Shown piece by piece: positions 29,510 through 41,422 of a stretch of 64,000 nucleotides of DNA. Below the pieces are notes generated by a model that was given only the letters and a program-made list of their open reading frames with translations, did no database searches and was not told the DNA's origin. The stretch's first letter is position 1. Each line of letters starts with the position of its first letter. This DNA comes from Lentimicrobiaceae bacterium (GTDB lineage: Bacteria; Bacteroidota; Bacteroidia; Bacteroidales; F082): assembly GCA_018661505.1 (NCBI GenBank), contig JABJIE010000063.1, positions 1 through 64,000 of the forward strand. Reading direction: 5' to 3'. Both the position numbers and the translations under genes were made by a program.

Positions 29510-31507
29510 TTACTTATTGCAATATCTTTTAATCACATTATAAGCCTCACTAAGTCCCAGCTCACCTGCTTTACTCAAATCCTTGCATGCAAGTTTGGGC
29601 TCATTTACATATAATAATGTTAAAGCCCTATTATAATATGCTTCAGCTAGATTAGGCTGTAATTTTATTGCCATTGAGTAATCATCAATTGCACGTTGAT
29701 ATTTTTTAAGGCTTAGTTTCACATTTGCCATGTTATAGTATACATAAGGTAAGGATGGATTTATTCTAACTACCTCAGCATAATCATTTAAAACCTTGTT
29801 ATGGGTTGGAACGACAACATTATTATTTGGACTTCCCCCAATGGAACTTCTACTCACTGTTATTGAATTTGTATACATCATATCAGAATATATAAATTCA
29901 TCCATCTCATGCTGAAGTGTCCCACGATTAAAATATGCATATGAAATTGATGGATCATAGTCTAGTGCATTATCATATGCATTAATTGCTGTTGAATAAT
30001 TTTGCAACATCCCATTTACTGTCCCCTTTAGAAAAAAAGCTCCTGCGGTATCTCCTGAAATTAATATTGTACTATCAATTCTTTCCAACTCCATCATCGC
30101 TATATCCTTACTCACTGGCCATTCTCGGGTAGTAAAAACAAATCTAATTCCAAGATTATTATCAGCATTAAATGCACTTATGTTTTCATCATAATATTCA
30201 TACTGCTTATATAGCATATATAATGAATCAGGCAGGTTAAATGCATAGATTAAATGAAAGTTTGACTTGGGTACTATGTTTATTCTGTCAAATTGCACCC
30301 TACCCTTTTGCATATCGCCATTCACAAAATCTGCCTCGAATTCAATTATCTTATTAAAATAAGCTGAATCAGCATACCTCATATATAAAGCCTTTAAATC
30401 AACAGTTGGGTCATTGGCATCTGCAATTATCTGCTCGGCTCTTTTTTTGTCTTCAAGTGCACCCTTCTTATCATTTAATCCATTTCTGACAGCAGATCTA
30501 TTAATATATGCTCCAGCAAAATCAGGAAATATATCAATCGCTATATTAAGATCATTCTGAGCTTCCATATACCTCCCTTGCATAAAGTGTATGCTTGCCC
30601 TATTATAATATGCATAAACATTAAACGGATTTAAGGTAGATACTTGATTATAAGCATCTATGGCCTCTTCATACTTTTTAGATGCGCCATAAACAATTGC
30701 AAGGTTATAATATGTGAGAGCATTATTCTTGTCATAATCCAACACTTTATAATAATCAGATATGGTATTTAATGTGTCCTTTAGTTTAAGATTTGTAAGA
30801 GCTCTTTGAAAATAAACAAAGGGATTATCGTCGTCTAACTTAATGGCATGATTATAATCAACCAATGCAGATTCAAGGCTATCTAGTTCATATTTTATCA
30901 TGCCTCGCTTAACCCATACATCTACATTAAAATAATCAAGGTTTATGGCCTTATTTATATCTTCCAAAGCTTGCTCGTTCTTATTTATCAGATGCTTTGC
31001 CACACCTCTATTTAACCATGCTGACGGAGTATTTCTCTTAATATTTAGTGATGATGTAAAATCTTCTATTGCTCCTTCATAATCATGTAGGTGCATTTTA
31101 GTATCTCCCCGCGCCAAAAATATTTCATGATTAAATGGATCTATTTCTAAGGCTTTATCATAATCGCTTATGGCATGAGCATAATCGAGTAATCTATCAT
31201 ATGAAATTCCACGATACTGATATGCTCTAGAATATAATGGGTGTAATTTTACAGTTTTGGTAAAATCAGCGACTGCTCCCCGGTAATCACCAAGGCTAAA
31301 TTTTGCAATTCCCCTAAGAAAATATGCCTCAAAGGCATCTTTTTTTGACCTCACTGCTGTATTCAGACTTTTTATGGCCGCAACATATTTTTCCTGTTGA
31401 AGTTCTGTTTGCCCCTTTGAAATGAAATGATTATAGTTTATCTGGCTACTTAATGAGATTGAAATAAGAAAAAAGGTTAATAAAATTAAAAATCTTAAAC
31501 CCCTCAT
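29510..31507 (-). CDS. Exported multi-TPR protein
   Basis: The protein has a signal peptide (MRGLRFLILLTFFLISISLSSQ) and then many canonical TPR units, for example AYFLRGIAKFSLGDYRGAVADFTKTVKLHP and AYYNRALTLLYVNEPKLACKDL. Roughly a dozen repeats surround a central non-repeat segment (about 385-490). It is likely periplasmic, acting in protein-protein contacts. I prefer ATG at 31507, 11 codons inside the ORF-track start, because it leaves a clean signal peptide. It is 36 bases downstream of ppk1 and may share its transcript. Confidence 0.8.
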   Translation of the reverse strand: MRGLRFLILLTFFLISISLSSQINYNHFISKGQTELQQEKYVAAIKSLNTAVRSKKDAFEAYFLRGIAKFSLGDYRGAVADFTKTVKLHPLYSRAYQYRGISYDRLLDYAHAISDYDKALEIDPFNHEIFLARGDTKMHLHDYEGAIEDFTSSLNIKRNTPSAWLNRGVAKHLINKNEQALEDINKAINLDYFNVDVWVKRGMIKYELDSLESALVDYNHAIKLDDDNPFVYFQRALTNLKLKDTLNTISDYYKVLDYDKNNALTYYNLAIVYGASKKYEEAIDAYNQVSTLNPFNVYAYYNRASIHFMQGRYMEAQNDLNIAIDIFPDFAGAYINRSAVRNGLNDKKGALEDKKRAEQIIADANDPTVDLKALYMRYADSAYFNKIIEFEADFVNGDMQKGRVQFDRINIVPKSNFHLIYAFNLPDSLYMLYKQYEYYDENISAFNADNNLGIRFVFTTREWPVSKDIAMMELERIDSTILISGDTAGAFFLKGTVNGMLQNYSTAINAYDNALDYDPSISYAYFNRGTLQHEMDEFIYSDMMYTNSITVSRSSIGGSPNNNVVVPTHNKVLNDYAEVVRINPSLPYVYYNMANVKLSLKKYQRAIDDYSMAIKLQPNLAEAYYNRALTLLYVNEPKLACKDLSKAGELGLSEAYNVIKRYCNK

Positions 31508-31542
31508 AGTTATCATATTCAAAATATAACTTAGCATCACAA

Positions 31543-33603
31543 CTAGGATCGGGATTTTTTATTTAGATAGTTGTATATATCAAATTGAGACCTTATTTTG
31601 ATGTTATTTTTCCTATCCACATAAGCATTAATAGTATTTGTATTAACTAGTCTAGCTTTAACATTATCACCTAATTGTATTTTTAATATATCCATTATTT
31701 CACTCTTTAATGCATCATCGTATATTGGACAAGCCGTTTCAAACCTATGGTCAAAATTACGTGCCATCCAGTCTGCAGAAGAAATATAATAGAGTGGATC
31801 ACCGTCGTTGGCAAAGACCTGTATTCTCGAATGTTCTAGGTACTTATCAACTATACTAATTACCCTTATGTTATCACTAAGGCCTTTTACCTGAGGGATA
31901 AGAACACAAATACCTCTACAAATAATATCAATCTTCACACCAGCTCGTGACGCCTGATATAGTTTATTTACAATTTTAGTATCAACAATATTGTTAAGCT
32001 TAATTATCATCCATGCTTCTTTTCCCAATTTAGCATTTCTTATCTCCTTATTTATCAGGCTATTAAATCCACTTCTAAGCTGATGAGGCGATACCATCAT
32101 ATGCTTAAATTTTGGTAGATTGAAGGGCATCTCAAACATTTGAAATAACATGTTAGCTTCATTTCCAATATTTTGATTAGCAGTAAGCAGGCTAGTGTCA
32201 GAATAAATTTTGGCCGTTGACTCGTTGAAGTTACCAGTACTTATATATGTGTAGAAAATATTCTTCCCATTTTCCTTACGTCTTATTAGTAATAATTTAC
32301 TGTGAACTTTATAACCCGGAAGGGTATTTATAATTTTAACCCCCTCCTCTCTTAACTTACGAGTCCAAAAAATATTAGCTCTCTCATCGAATCTGGCTTG
32401 GATTTCTAGAAACACTGTTACATTCTTTCCATTTCTTGCAGCGTTTATAAGAGCTTGAATTACATTTGAATCCTTTGCAGCTCTGTAAAAAGTCATTTTT
32501 ATGGATCGTACTTTAGTATCAATTGAAGCTTCTCTTAGAAGATCCACTATGTATTGGAAAGATTGATAGGGAAAATGTAAAAGAATATCCCTTTGTCTTA
32601 TGGTTTTAATAATACTAGTTCTCTCCTTTAATAGCGGATGGGTTAATGGTTTTGTTTTTTTGTAGACAAGACTCTTGGATCCTATTTTTGGAAAAGACAT
32701 AAAGTCCTTTAGATTGTGGTATTTACCTCCTCCTCTAAGGTTATCCGATTTTGTGATATTAAATTTATGCAATAATCTAGAAAGAAAGAACTCAGGAATA
32801 TCCTTATCATAAACAAACCTTACGGGTGCGCCTTTTTTACGCTTTTTGACGCTATCACTCATTTGCTCAATGAAGCTCTTACTGATATCATTATCGATAT
32901 CTAACTCGGCATCACGTGTAAATTTTATGGTATAGGCCTTGAATAAGTCAAACCCAAAAGGACCAAATATTTCACCCATACAATACCTCATAACATCATC
33001 GAGCATAATAATGTAACTATTACTATTATCTGATGGTATTATTAGAAATCGTGATATAACGTCGCTAGGTACCATTATGAGAGCATAGTCATCTTCTTTT
33101 TTCTTGGAAGAGTCCTTTAAACTCACGCCTAAATATGTTGCATTATCCTGAAGGGCATCTGAATTTATTATGTTCTTTAGCATTATGGGAAATAGGTGCG
33201 GGATAACTTTTGTTTTAAAATAATCCTGAACAAAATCTCCTTGCTTTTTGTTTAATTGTTTTTCATCAAGAAATATAATCCCATGAGCTTTTAACTCCTC
33301 AACTATTTGATCAAATGTTTGATTATATAACTTTTCTTGTTCCTCAACTTTTGCATTAATCTGCTTGAGTATGGATGATGCATTAATATTTGTTTTTTTA
33401 CCCTTTTTGTTTTGAATGCGTGCCAATCGCCTCATTGAGGCAACTCTTACTCTGAAAAATTCATCACGATTATTGGAGAATATACCAAGAAACTTTAACC
33501 TCTCGATTATGGGATTATTCACATCCATTGCTTCTTGAAGCACACGCTCATTGAAGTGTAACCAGGATATTTCTCTATTTATGATACGCTTTCTATTGCT
33601 CAT
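31543..33603 (-). CDS. ppk1: Polyphosphate kinase 1
   Basis: The 686-residue enzyme makes polyphosphate from ATP via a phospho-His. The N-terminal region has REISWLHFNERVLQEA, the N-terminal PPK1 signature. The catalytic PLD-like halves carry YKVHSKLLLIRR (main phospho-His position), TGNFNESTAKIYSD and YLEHSRIQVFANDG with SSADWMARNFDHR. The second active-site His, usually before xGTGN (HxGTGN), reads YISTGN here. The gene is joined by a one-base stop/start overlap to a sixA-like phosphatase. Confidence 0.93.
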   Translation of the reverse strand: MSNRKRIINREISWLHFNERVLQEAMDVNNPIIERLKFLGIFSNNRDEFFRVRVASMRRLARIQNKKGKKTNINASSILKQINAKVEEQEKLYNQTFDQIVEELKAHGIIFLDEKQLNKKQGDFVQDYFKTKVIPHLFPIMLKNIINSDALQDNATYLGVSLKDSSKKKEDDYALIMVPSDVISRFLIIPSDNSNSYIIMLDDVMRYCMGEIFGPFGFDLFKAYTIKFTRDAELDIDNDISKSFIEQMSDSVKKRKKGAPVRFVYDKDIPEFFLSRLLHKFNITKSDNLRGGGKYHNLKDFMSFPKIGSKSLVYKKTKPLTHPLLKERTSIIKTIRQRDILLHFPYQSFQYIVDLLREASIDTKVRSIKMTFYRAAKDSNVIQALINAARNGKNVTVFLEIQARFDERANIFWTRKLREEGVKIINTLPGYKVHSKLLLIRRKENGKNIFYTYISTGNFNESTAKIYSDTSLLTANQNIGNEANMLFQMFEMPFNLPKFKHMMVSPHQLRSGFNSLINKEIRNAKLGKEAWMIIKLNNIVDTKIVNKLYQASRAGVKIDIICRGICVLIPQVKGLSDNIRVISIVDKYLEHSRIQVFANDGDPLYYISSADWMARNFDHRFETACPIYDDALKSEIMDILKIQLGDNVKARLVNTNTINAYVDRKNNIKIRSQFDIYNYLNKKSRS

Positions 33604-34097
33604 TAGGGCAGCATACTGGGAAAAACAACAAAGTTAACTTTAAATTTCGCATCAGGTATTTTATCCCATTCGTCGGTTTCAAATCTTATGGATACAGCAC
33701 CAGTTGTGGGAAGGTTGTCAATGCTAGGATTTACAAATTCGTTTACTAAATATGTGAATGTTGGGTTATGCCCCACTAACATTAATGAATTAATTTTATT
33801 ATCACAAGAAAATATTTCTGAATAAATATCATCAGTATCAGCATGATAAATAGATTTTTTCGCTATGATATTATCAATATTATAACCTATACCGCCTGCG
33901 ATTATTTTAGCAGTATCAAGGGCCCTTTTAGCTGTACTTGATAGTATTAATTCTGGCATAAGGCCATATTCTATTAAGTAACTAACTACCTTGTTTGTTC
34001 TCTTCACCCCAACATTCTTGAGCGATCTGTCGTGATCTGATAAGTCAAAATTACTCCAAGATGATTTTGCATGACGAACTAAAGTGAGTAATTTCAT
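33603..34097 (-). CDS. SixA-like histidine phosphatase
   Basis: The 164-residue protein belongs to the histidine phosphatase (phosphoglycerate mutase-like) superfamily. It has the catalytic RHAKSSW motif near the N-terminus and LVGHNPTFT with the second His. SixA removes phosphate from phospho-His of proteins in E. coli. Its stop overlaps the ppk1 start codon by one base (TAATG on the minus strand), so expression is coupled. A role in polyphosphate or phospho-His turnover beside PPK1 is a reasonable inference only. Confidence 0.85.
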   Translation of the reverse strand: MKLLTLVRHAKSSWSNFDLSDHDRSLKNVGVKRTNKVVSYLIEYGLMPELILSSTAKRALDTAKIIAGGIGYNIDNIIAKKSIYHADTDDIYSEIFSCDNKINSLMLVGHNPTFTYLVNEFVNPSIDNLPTTGAVSIRFETDEWDKIPDAKFKVNFVVFPSMLP

Positions 34098-34186
34098 AAT
34101 CTTCGTGTAATAAATTACATGACAGTTTATTGCAATAACAAGTTACATTAAAATTGTCTTGTAAACTTGATTATAGGTAAACCATA

Positions 34187-35467
34187 TTAATAACCAAACA
34201 ATGGATATCCACTCATCATTTCGTTAACTCTTGTTTTAACAGATTCAATTGCACTCTGGTTATCAATATTTGAAATAACCTCATCAATTAACTCAACTAT
34301 AGGCTCCATATGTTCTTCCTTCAGCCCTCTTGTTGTTATTGCTGGAGTACCTACCCTCAACCCACTTGTTTGAAATGGTGATCGACTATCAAAAGGTACC
34401 ATATTCTTATTAATTGTTATATCAGACTTAACAAGAGTGTTTTCAACAAGCTTTCCTGTAATATCTGGAAATTTACTTCTCAAGTCAATTAACATTAGAT
34501 GATTATCAGTACCACCTGAAATAACTTTATATCCTCTTGTGATGAAAGCATTTGACATTACCTCTGCATTTTTTTGTACTTGCAAAATATATTCAAAATA
34601 TTCATCTGTTAATGCTTCTCCAAATGCAACGGCTTTTGCTGCTATGACATGTTCCAATGGTCCACCTTGAATACCAGGAAAAACAGCTGAGTTTAGTAAG
34701 GCTGACATCATTTTTGTAACCCCTTTTGGAGTCTTTAAACCCCATGGGTTTTCAAAATCTTCTCCCATTAGAATAAGTCCACCTCTTGGGCCACGGAGGG
34801 TTTTGTGAGTTGTTGTGGTTACAATATGACAAAATTCAATAGGATCATTTAAAATACCTTTCGCAATCAAACCAGAGGGATGTGATATATCGGCTAATAA
34901 TATTGCATCTATCTTGTCAGCTATATTTCTCATTCTTTCATAATCCCAATCTCTAGAATATGCTGAGGCACCAGCTATGATCATTTTTGGTTTTTCCCTA
35001 AGGGCAAGAGATTCCATCTCATCATAATCAAGTAATCCAGAATCCTCCTTTACACTATAAGCTACAGGGTTATAAAGTATACCTGATGAATTAACCATTG
35101 AGCCATGTGATAAATGACCTCCATGAGATAAATCTAACCCCATAAATGTATCGCCTGCTTTTAAGCATGCTAGAAAAACAGCCATATTTGCCTGTGCGCC
35201 AGAATGTGGTTGAACATTTGCATATTCTGCATCAAACAATTCACAAGCTCTATCTATGGCTAGTTGTTCACTTTCATCAACTATTTCACATCCACCATAA
35301 TACCTTTTCCCAGGATATCCTTCAGCATATTTGTTAGTAAGTACAGAACCCATTGATTCCAATACCTGGTCACTTACGAAATTCTCCGATGCAATTAGCT
35401 CTATTCCATGCATCTGACGATTTTTCTCTTTAGTAATAAGGTCAAATATCTTATGATCTCTTTCCAT
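34187..35467 (-). CDS. glyA: Serine hydroxymethyltransferase
   Basis: The 426-residue PLP enzyme interconverts serine and glycine with tetrahydrofolate and supplies one-carbon units. Signatures are [17 protein letters not shown], the substrate loop [13 protein letters not shown], the PLP-binding lysine in [14 protein letters not shown] and the C-terminal [14 protein letters not shown]. Length is typical. It sits 89 bases upstream of the sixA-like gene on the same strand. Confidence 0.97.
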   Translation of the reverse strand: MERDHKIFDLITKEKNRQMHGIELIASENFVSDQVLESMGSVLTNKYAEGYPGKRYYGGCEIVDESEQLAIDRACELFDAEYANVQPHSGAQANMAVFLACLKAGDTFMGLDLSHGGHLSHGSMVNSSGILYNPVAYSVKEDSGLLDYDEMESLALREKPKMIIAGASAYSRDWDYERMRNIADKIDAILLADISHPSGLIAKGILNDPIEFCHIVTTTTHKTLRGPRGGLILMGEDFENPWGLKTPKGVTKMMSALLNSAVFPGIQGGPLEHVIAAKAVAFGEALTDEYFEYILQVQKNAEVMSNAFITRGYKVISGGTDNHLMLIDLRSKFPDITGKLVENTLVKSDITINKNMVPFDSRSPFQTSGLRVGTPAITTRGLKEEHMEPIVELIDEVISNIDNQSAIESVKTRVNEMMSGYPLFGY

Positions 35468-35515
35468 ATATAAAGTAAATTAAAGGGTGGTGGTTTCTTA
35501 AAACTTTTAGTTCTA

Positions 35516-35523
35516 CAAAAGTA
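35516..35523 (-). promoter_or_regulatory. -7 element for glyA
   Basis: The minus strand reads TACTTTTG, 48 bases upstream of the glyA start. No convincing -33 TTG is seen. Confidence 0.45.
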
Positions 35524-35688
35524 TTAATTATTTAATTATCATAATACATTTTTTGGTGTAATTCCCAACGTTATATGTATGTTTGCCATTTGTAAGTATA
35601 TAATTATATGCTAATACATACGTTACTTAGAAGACGGAAACAAAATTTTAATATTTTGGCATCAATGTAATTCAATAAAACTGGAATC

Positions 35689-37740
35689 TTGAGATTATTA
35701 TTAACGATATTTTTTGCTTTTTCACTTTTAACATCGGTTTTCTCAAAACCTTTAGATGCTCCAATAATAACATGCATTGAAGTTCTTGAAGATGGAGAGG
35801 TTACAATTTACTGGAGGTCATTGGACCCAACAGCTTTAGAATTTAAAATTTATTACTCAACGGATAATATAAACTGGTTTCAGGCAGGTAGTGTTGAAAG
35901 TCAGAATCTAGAAATGCAATACACAATAGGTAATAATTGGGTAAATGCAAATGAACAAATATATTATTTCTATATAACGGTTGTTTATCCATCAGTGGAT
36001 GTTGACTCCGAGGTTTATAATACGATGTTTTTAGTGGTTGACAACTCAACCGATGGATCTGCAACTTTACTATGGAACTCCCTTGGAAATCCATTGCCAG
36101 AGGGAACAATTGAAGGGTTTGAGCTCTTTGTGTCTATTTATGCTGAAGGCAACCCCGTACAGTGGAATTCTGTTGCAAACAATATATCAAACACTCTTTA
36201 TAACTATACCATTCCAAATGGAATATGCTTTGACAGTATTAACTTTAAGGTTGAAATTGAAAACACCTATGGGTGTAAATCTGTATCAAACATAGCAGGC
36301 AATTGGTTTAGCGAAACCATTCAACCGGAAAAACCAATATTTGATTCCGTTAGTATCCTAAATGATGAGTTTGTAATACTTGGATGGGAACCCTCATCCA
36401 GTGAAGATGCACTTGGCACGGTTATATATAGATATGAATCAGGAATATGGGTTATTATTGATACAGTAATGGGCAACACCAATTCTCAGTATATTGACAT
36501 ATCTTACAATGCCTGTGGTTCTAACATTGAATATGCTATTGCTTCCATAGATAGCTGTAAAATACTTAGCCCAGGTTCTTTTCAAAAACCATTGAGACCA
36601 ATTTTGCTTAATGATGTTAGTTACGACATATGCTCTGCTACAAATTCCCTTACATGGGAGCCCTATATCAATGCAGAACCTAATGTGCAAGAATATGAAA
36701 TATGGTCATCTTTAAATGGTGCTTCCTTTCAACTTGTGCAAAGTATTGATGGTAATGAAACAACATATAATCATGATAACGTTCAAAATGCCAGTGATTA
36801 CATTTATTTTGTAAGAGGTATATTTGGAAATTCTACATCAACTTCATGCCAAAAAGAAATCAAAACTGGAAGTTATTCTCCACCCACAAACCTTTATCTA
36901 GCAAACTCTACCGTTGAAGCAGACAATACTATAGAGGTGCTTATTGACATTGACATTACACCGAATTCATGTATTTGGGAAATATGGAGAAGCGAACCCG
37001 ACAACAATAACATGATACAGTTATTTTCATTCAACAGATCAGATGTAAGCTCCTCCCCTTACCTCTATGAAGATGAAAGCGCGAACGCAACCCTTGGCTA
37101 TTATAATTATCGCATTGATGTATACGATAGTTGTAATACCCTATCAATAGAATCAAATCAGCAAAAAACAATATTTCTAGGTGGTAATTATTTGAGTAAA
37201 ACAAATAATCAACTCATATGGAATAAATTTGAAGGATATGATTCTGGGATAGAAAAGTATTTTATTTGGAGATACACTGCTGACCCAGCAAATGCTATAA
37301 TTATTGACTCTGTAGACCATAATATTACGGAGTACACAGATGATATATCTAATGTTAGTGCGGAAGAGAGTATAATTAACTATTGGGTTCAAGGAAAAGA
37401 AAATGGTCTAAATAACTTTGGGTATAACGAAAAGACCAATTCGAACATCATAAGTTTTTTCAGAGAAACAGAATTTTACATGCCAAATGCTTTTAGGCCA
37501 AATGGAGTTAATAAAAGCTTTAAACCTGTAACCACAGGCTTTGGTGGAACCAATTATAAGTTTCAGATATACAACAGATGGGGACAGTTAATTTTTGAGA
37601 CCACAGATCCAACTGTGGGATGGGATGGTACATATAATGGTAAGCCCCATGTCATGGGATCATATGTTTATCGTCTTGTTTATCAAAGTGTATTTGGTAA
37701 AGAGGTTTTGAAACAGGGTACGGTCACACTTATTAACTAA
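35689..37740 (+). CDS. Secreted T9SS cargo with gliding-type (CHU_C) C-terminal domain
   Basis: The 683-residue protein has a signal peptide, then fibronectin type III-like beta modules (for example NSLTWEPYINAEPNVQEYEIWSS and NQLIWNKFEGYDSGIEKY). The C-terminal domain reads FYMPNAFRPNGVNKSFKPV, FQIYNRWGQLIFETTD and GWDGTYNGK, then SYVYRL. This is the gliding motility-associated (CHU_C, type B) sorting domain that directs proteins through type IX secretion. The start is TTG (35689), since it alone leaves the full signal peptide. Function is probably surface adhesion or matrix; no enzyme domain is visible. Confidence 0.85.
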   Translation: MRLLLTIFFAFSLLTSVFSKPLDAPIITCIEVLEDGEVTIYWRSLDPTALEFKIYYSTDNINWFQAGSVESQNLEMQYTIGNNWVNANEQIYYFYITVVYPSVDVDSEVYNTMFLVVDNSTDGSATLLWNSLGNPLPEGTIEGFELFVSIYAEGNPVQWNSVANNISNTLYNYTIPNGICFDSINFKVEIENTYGCKSVSNIAGNWFSETIQPEKPIFDSVSILNDEFVILGWEPSSSEDALGTVIYRYESGIWVIIDTVMGNTNSQYIDISYNACGSNIEYAIASIDSCKILSPGSFQKPLRPILLNDVSYDICSATNSLTWEPYINAEPNVQEYEIWSSLNGASFQLVQSIDGNETTYNHDNVQNASDYIYFVRGIFGNSTSTSCQKEIKTGSYSPPTNLYLANSTVEADNTIEVLIDIDITPNSCIWEIWRSEPDNNNMIQLFSFNRSDVSSSPYLYEDESANATLGYYNYRIDVYDSCNTLSIESNQQKTIFLGGNYLSKTNNQLIWNKFEGYDSGIEKYFIWRYTADPANAIIIDSVDHNITEYTDDISNVSAEESIINYWVQGKENGLNNFGYNEKTNSNIISFFRETEFYMPNAFRPNGVNKSFKPVTTGFGGTNYKFQIYNRWGQLIFETTDPTVGWDGTYNGKPHVMGSYVYRLVYQSVFGKEVLKQGTVTLIN

Positions 37741-37825
37741 GTTGATTTTTTAGGTATTGAATAATCTATTCTGTTCTTAGTTAAATCATGTTAAATATGA
37801 TTTCATAACAATAAACAGAGCCTGC

Positions 37826-37851
37826 TTGTATCGTTATTTTTGGTACTTTTG
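37826..37851 (+). promoter_or_regulatory. Promoter for the guaB operon
   Basis: TTG (37826-37828) is followed after 15 bases by TACTTTTG (37844-37851). The guaB ATG is 24 bases downstream. Confidence 0.5.
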
Positions 37852-37862
37852 GCAAATTTTAA

Positions 37863-39350
<1,488 letters not shown>

Positions 39351-39370
39351 AATATTTATCAAAAACTAAA

Positions 39371-41404
39371 ATGAATATAAAAATGAAGATTCTTTTCAAA
39401 GCAATTCTGTTTGTAATGGTTATTGCAATATCATCAAATGTTGCATTTACTCAGAGCAACCTAGATAAAAAAGTTCTTGTTACAATTAACAACGAGAATG
39501 TAACTGCTGGTGAGTTTATGAGAGTGTATGAAAAAAATAACTACACTGATGAATTATATTCTGAAAATGACGTTAATGATTATTTAAACCTATATATAGA
39601 TTTTAAACTTAAAGTTACTGAAGCTGTATATCTTAAATTAGACACATCAGCTAGTTTTATAACTGAACTTAGTGGTTACAGAACACAATTAGCGAAGCCC
39701 TATTTTGTGGATGAATCAGTAAACGAAGAGTTACTTTTGGAAGCATATGACAGACTCAAAAAAGATATCAGAGCAAGTCATATATTAATAATGGTTGATG
39801 AAAATGCAACTCCCGAAGATACTCTAAAAGCTTATAATAAAATATCAAGAGTTGTTGATGACTTAAATGCTGGAAAGGAATTTTCTGTTGCTGCCATTGA
39901 ATATTCTGACGATCCATCAGCAAGAGATACTAAAGCAGTTCCAAATAAACAGCGTGCAACAAAAGGTAATAAAGGTGATCTTGGTTATTTTACAGTATTT
40001 AATATGTTATATCCTTTTGAAAGTGTCGCTTACAATACAGAGGTTGGCGATATATCTCCAATCGTAAGAACAAAATATGGTTACCATATTATTAACGTTA
40101 CAGATGTTAAGGATGCAATGGGAACCGCCCAAGTTGCTCATATTTTTGTAGCATTAAGACCAGACGCTTCAAAACAAGACTCTCTGCGTAAAACAGAAAA
40201 GGTAAACAATATACATGCTAAAATTCAAGAGGGACTATCATTTGAAGATGCGGTAGCCCAATATTCCGAAGATAAAGGATCAATTAAAAACAATGGCCAA
40301 TTGAGCCATTTTACCTGCAACAGAGTTGTACCTGAATTTGTCGAAGTTGTCGATATTATGCAAGTTGGCGATATATCAGCACCAATTAAAACCGACTATG
40401 GTTATCATATTGTTAAATTGATAGAGTCTAATAAACCTGGTTCATTTGATGAAGAATCATCCATATTAAAGAAAAGGCTAGCAAAAGATAATAGATCAAG
40501 AAAAAGTGAGGATGCTGTAATTACAAATATCAAAACGAATAACAAATTTAAGGTATACACAGAAGCTGCAAATGCAATAATCGATGCCATAGATTCATCT
40601 GTCCTAAATAAAAGGTTTGTTGCTGATAGTCTGAAATTCATGACAGAGACAGTAATAAAAATTAAAAAGGAGAAGTATACTCAATATGATTTTGCAAAAT
40701 TTGTTCAAATCAATCAACGAATACAAGATAACATTGACAGGGATGTTTATGTTAAACAACTGTTTAGTGAATTTGAGGAGGATTGCTGCTTAAGTTTTAT
40801 GGATAAAAATCTCGAAGCTAATTATCCTGATTTTAAAGAACTTGTGAAAGAATATCATGATGGAATCCTGTTATTCAACCTAACTGACGAAAAGGTTTGG
40901 TCAAAGGCTGTCAAGGATACTATGGGCTTACAAGAGTTTTTTGAAAGTAATCGTAACAATTACATTTGGGATGAAAGAGTAGATGCTACGGTTTATGAAA
41001 TTCGCGATAGAAATATTATTGCTCAGGTTACCGAAATAATATCTACTATGGACAATGATGGAGATATTGCAAAAGCATTTGAAACTGATAGTATAAAAGC
41101 TGTAAGAATTATACCAAACACATATGAATTGGGCGACAATAAATACGTTGACCAAATAGACTGGGCAGTTGGGGTATCGGAACCTGTTAATTCTGACGTT
41201 GAAGATTTAACAGTTATTGTTAAGGTTAGAGAAGTTTTATCTCCAGAACCCAAGGCTCTTAAAGATGCCAGAGGACTCGTAACTGCTGATTATCAAAGTT
41301 TTCTTGAAACTCAGTGGTTGAAGGAATTAAAAACAGAATACACCGTAGAAATAAATGATGATGTGCTCGAAAAGATCATCATTGAGAAGAATCCAAGCAA
41401 CTAA
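39371..41404 (+). CDS. Periplasmic peptidyl-prolyl isomerase with two PpiC domains
   Basis: The 677-residue protein has a signal peptide (cleavage near AFTQ), a SurA_N-like chaperone region (about 30-120) and two parvulin-type rotamase domains. These are marked by IRASHILIM...GYHIINVTDV and AQVAHIFVA...GYHIVKLIES. A long C-terminal helical part follows. It should help outer-membrane proteins fold in the periplasm. ATG at 39371 or 39383 could be the start. It is followed after 18 bases by a related lipoprotein. Confidence 0.88.
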   Translation: MNIKMKILFKAILFVMVIAISSNVAFTQSNLDKKVLVTINNENVTAGEFMRVYEKNNYTDELYSENDVNDYLNLYIDFKLKVTEAVYLKLDTSASFITELSGYRTQLAKPYFVDESVNEELLLEAYDRLKKDIRASHILIMVDENATPEDTLKAYNKISRVVDDLNAGKEFSVAAIEYSDDPSARDTKAVPNKQRATKGNKGDLGYFTVFNMLYPFESVAYNTEVGDISPIVRTKYGYHIINVTDVKDAMGTAQVAHIFVALRPDASKQDSLRKTEKVNNIHAKIQEGLSFEDAVAQYSEDKGSIKNNGQLSHFTCNRVVPEFVEVVDIMQVGDISAPIKTDYGYHIVKLIESNKPGSFDEESSILKKRLAKDNRSRKSEDAVITNIKTNNKFKVYTEAANAIIDAIDSSVLNKRFVADSLKFMTETVIKIKKEKYTQYDFAKFVQINQRIQDNIDRDVYVKQLFSEFEEDCCLSFMDKNLEANYPDFKELVKEYHDGILLFNLTDEKVWSKAVKDTMGLQEFFESNRNNYIWDERVDATVYEIRDRNIIAQVTEIISTMDNDGDIAKAFETDSIKAVRIIPNTYELGDNKYVDQIDWAVGVSEPVNSDVEDLTVIVKVREVLSPEPKALKDARGLVTADYQSFLETQWLKELKTEYTVEINDDVLEKIIIEKNPSN

Positions 41405-41422
41405 TAAGTACATTTTAATATT

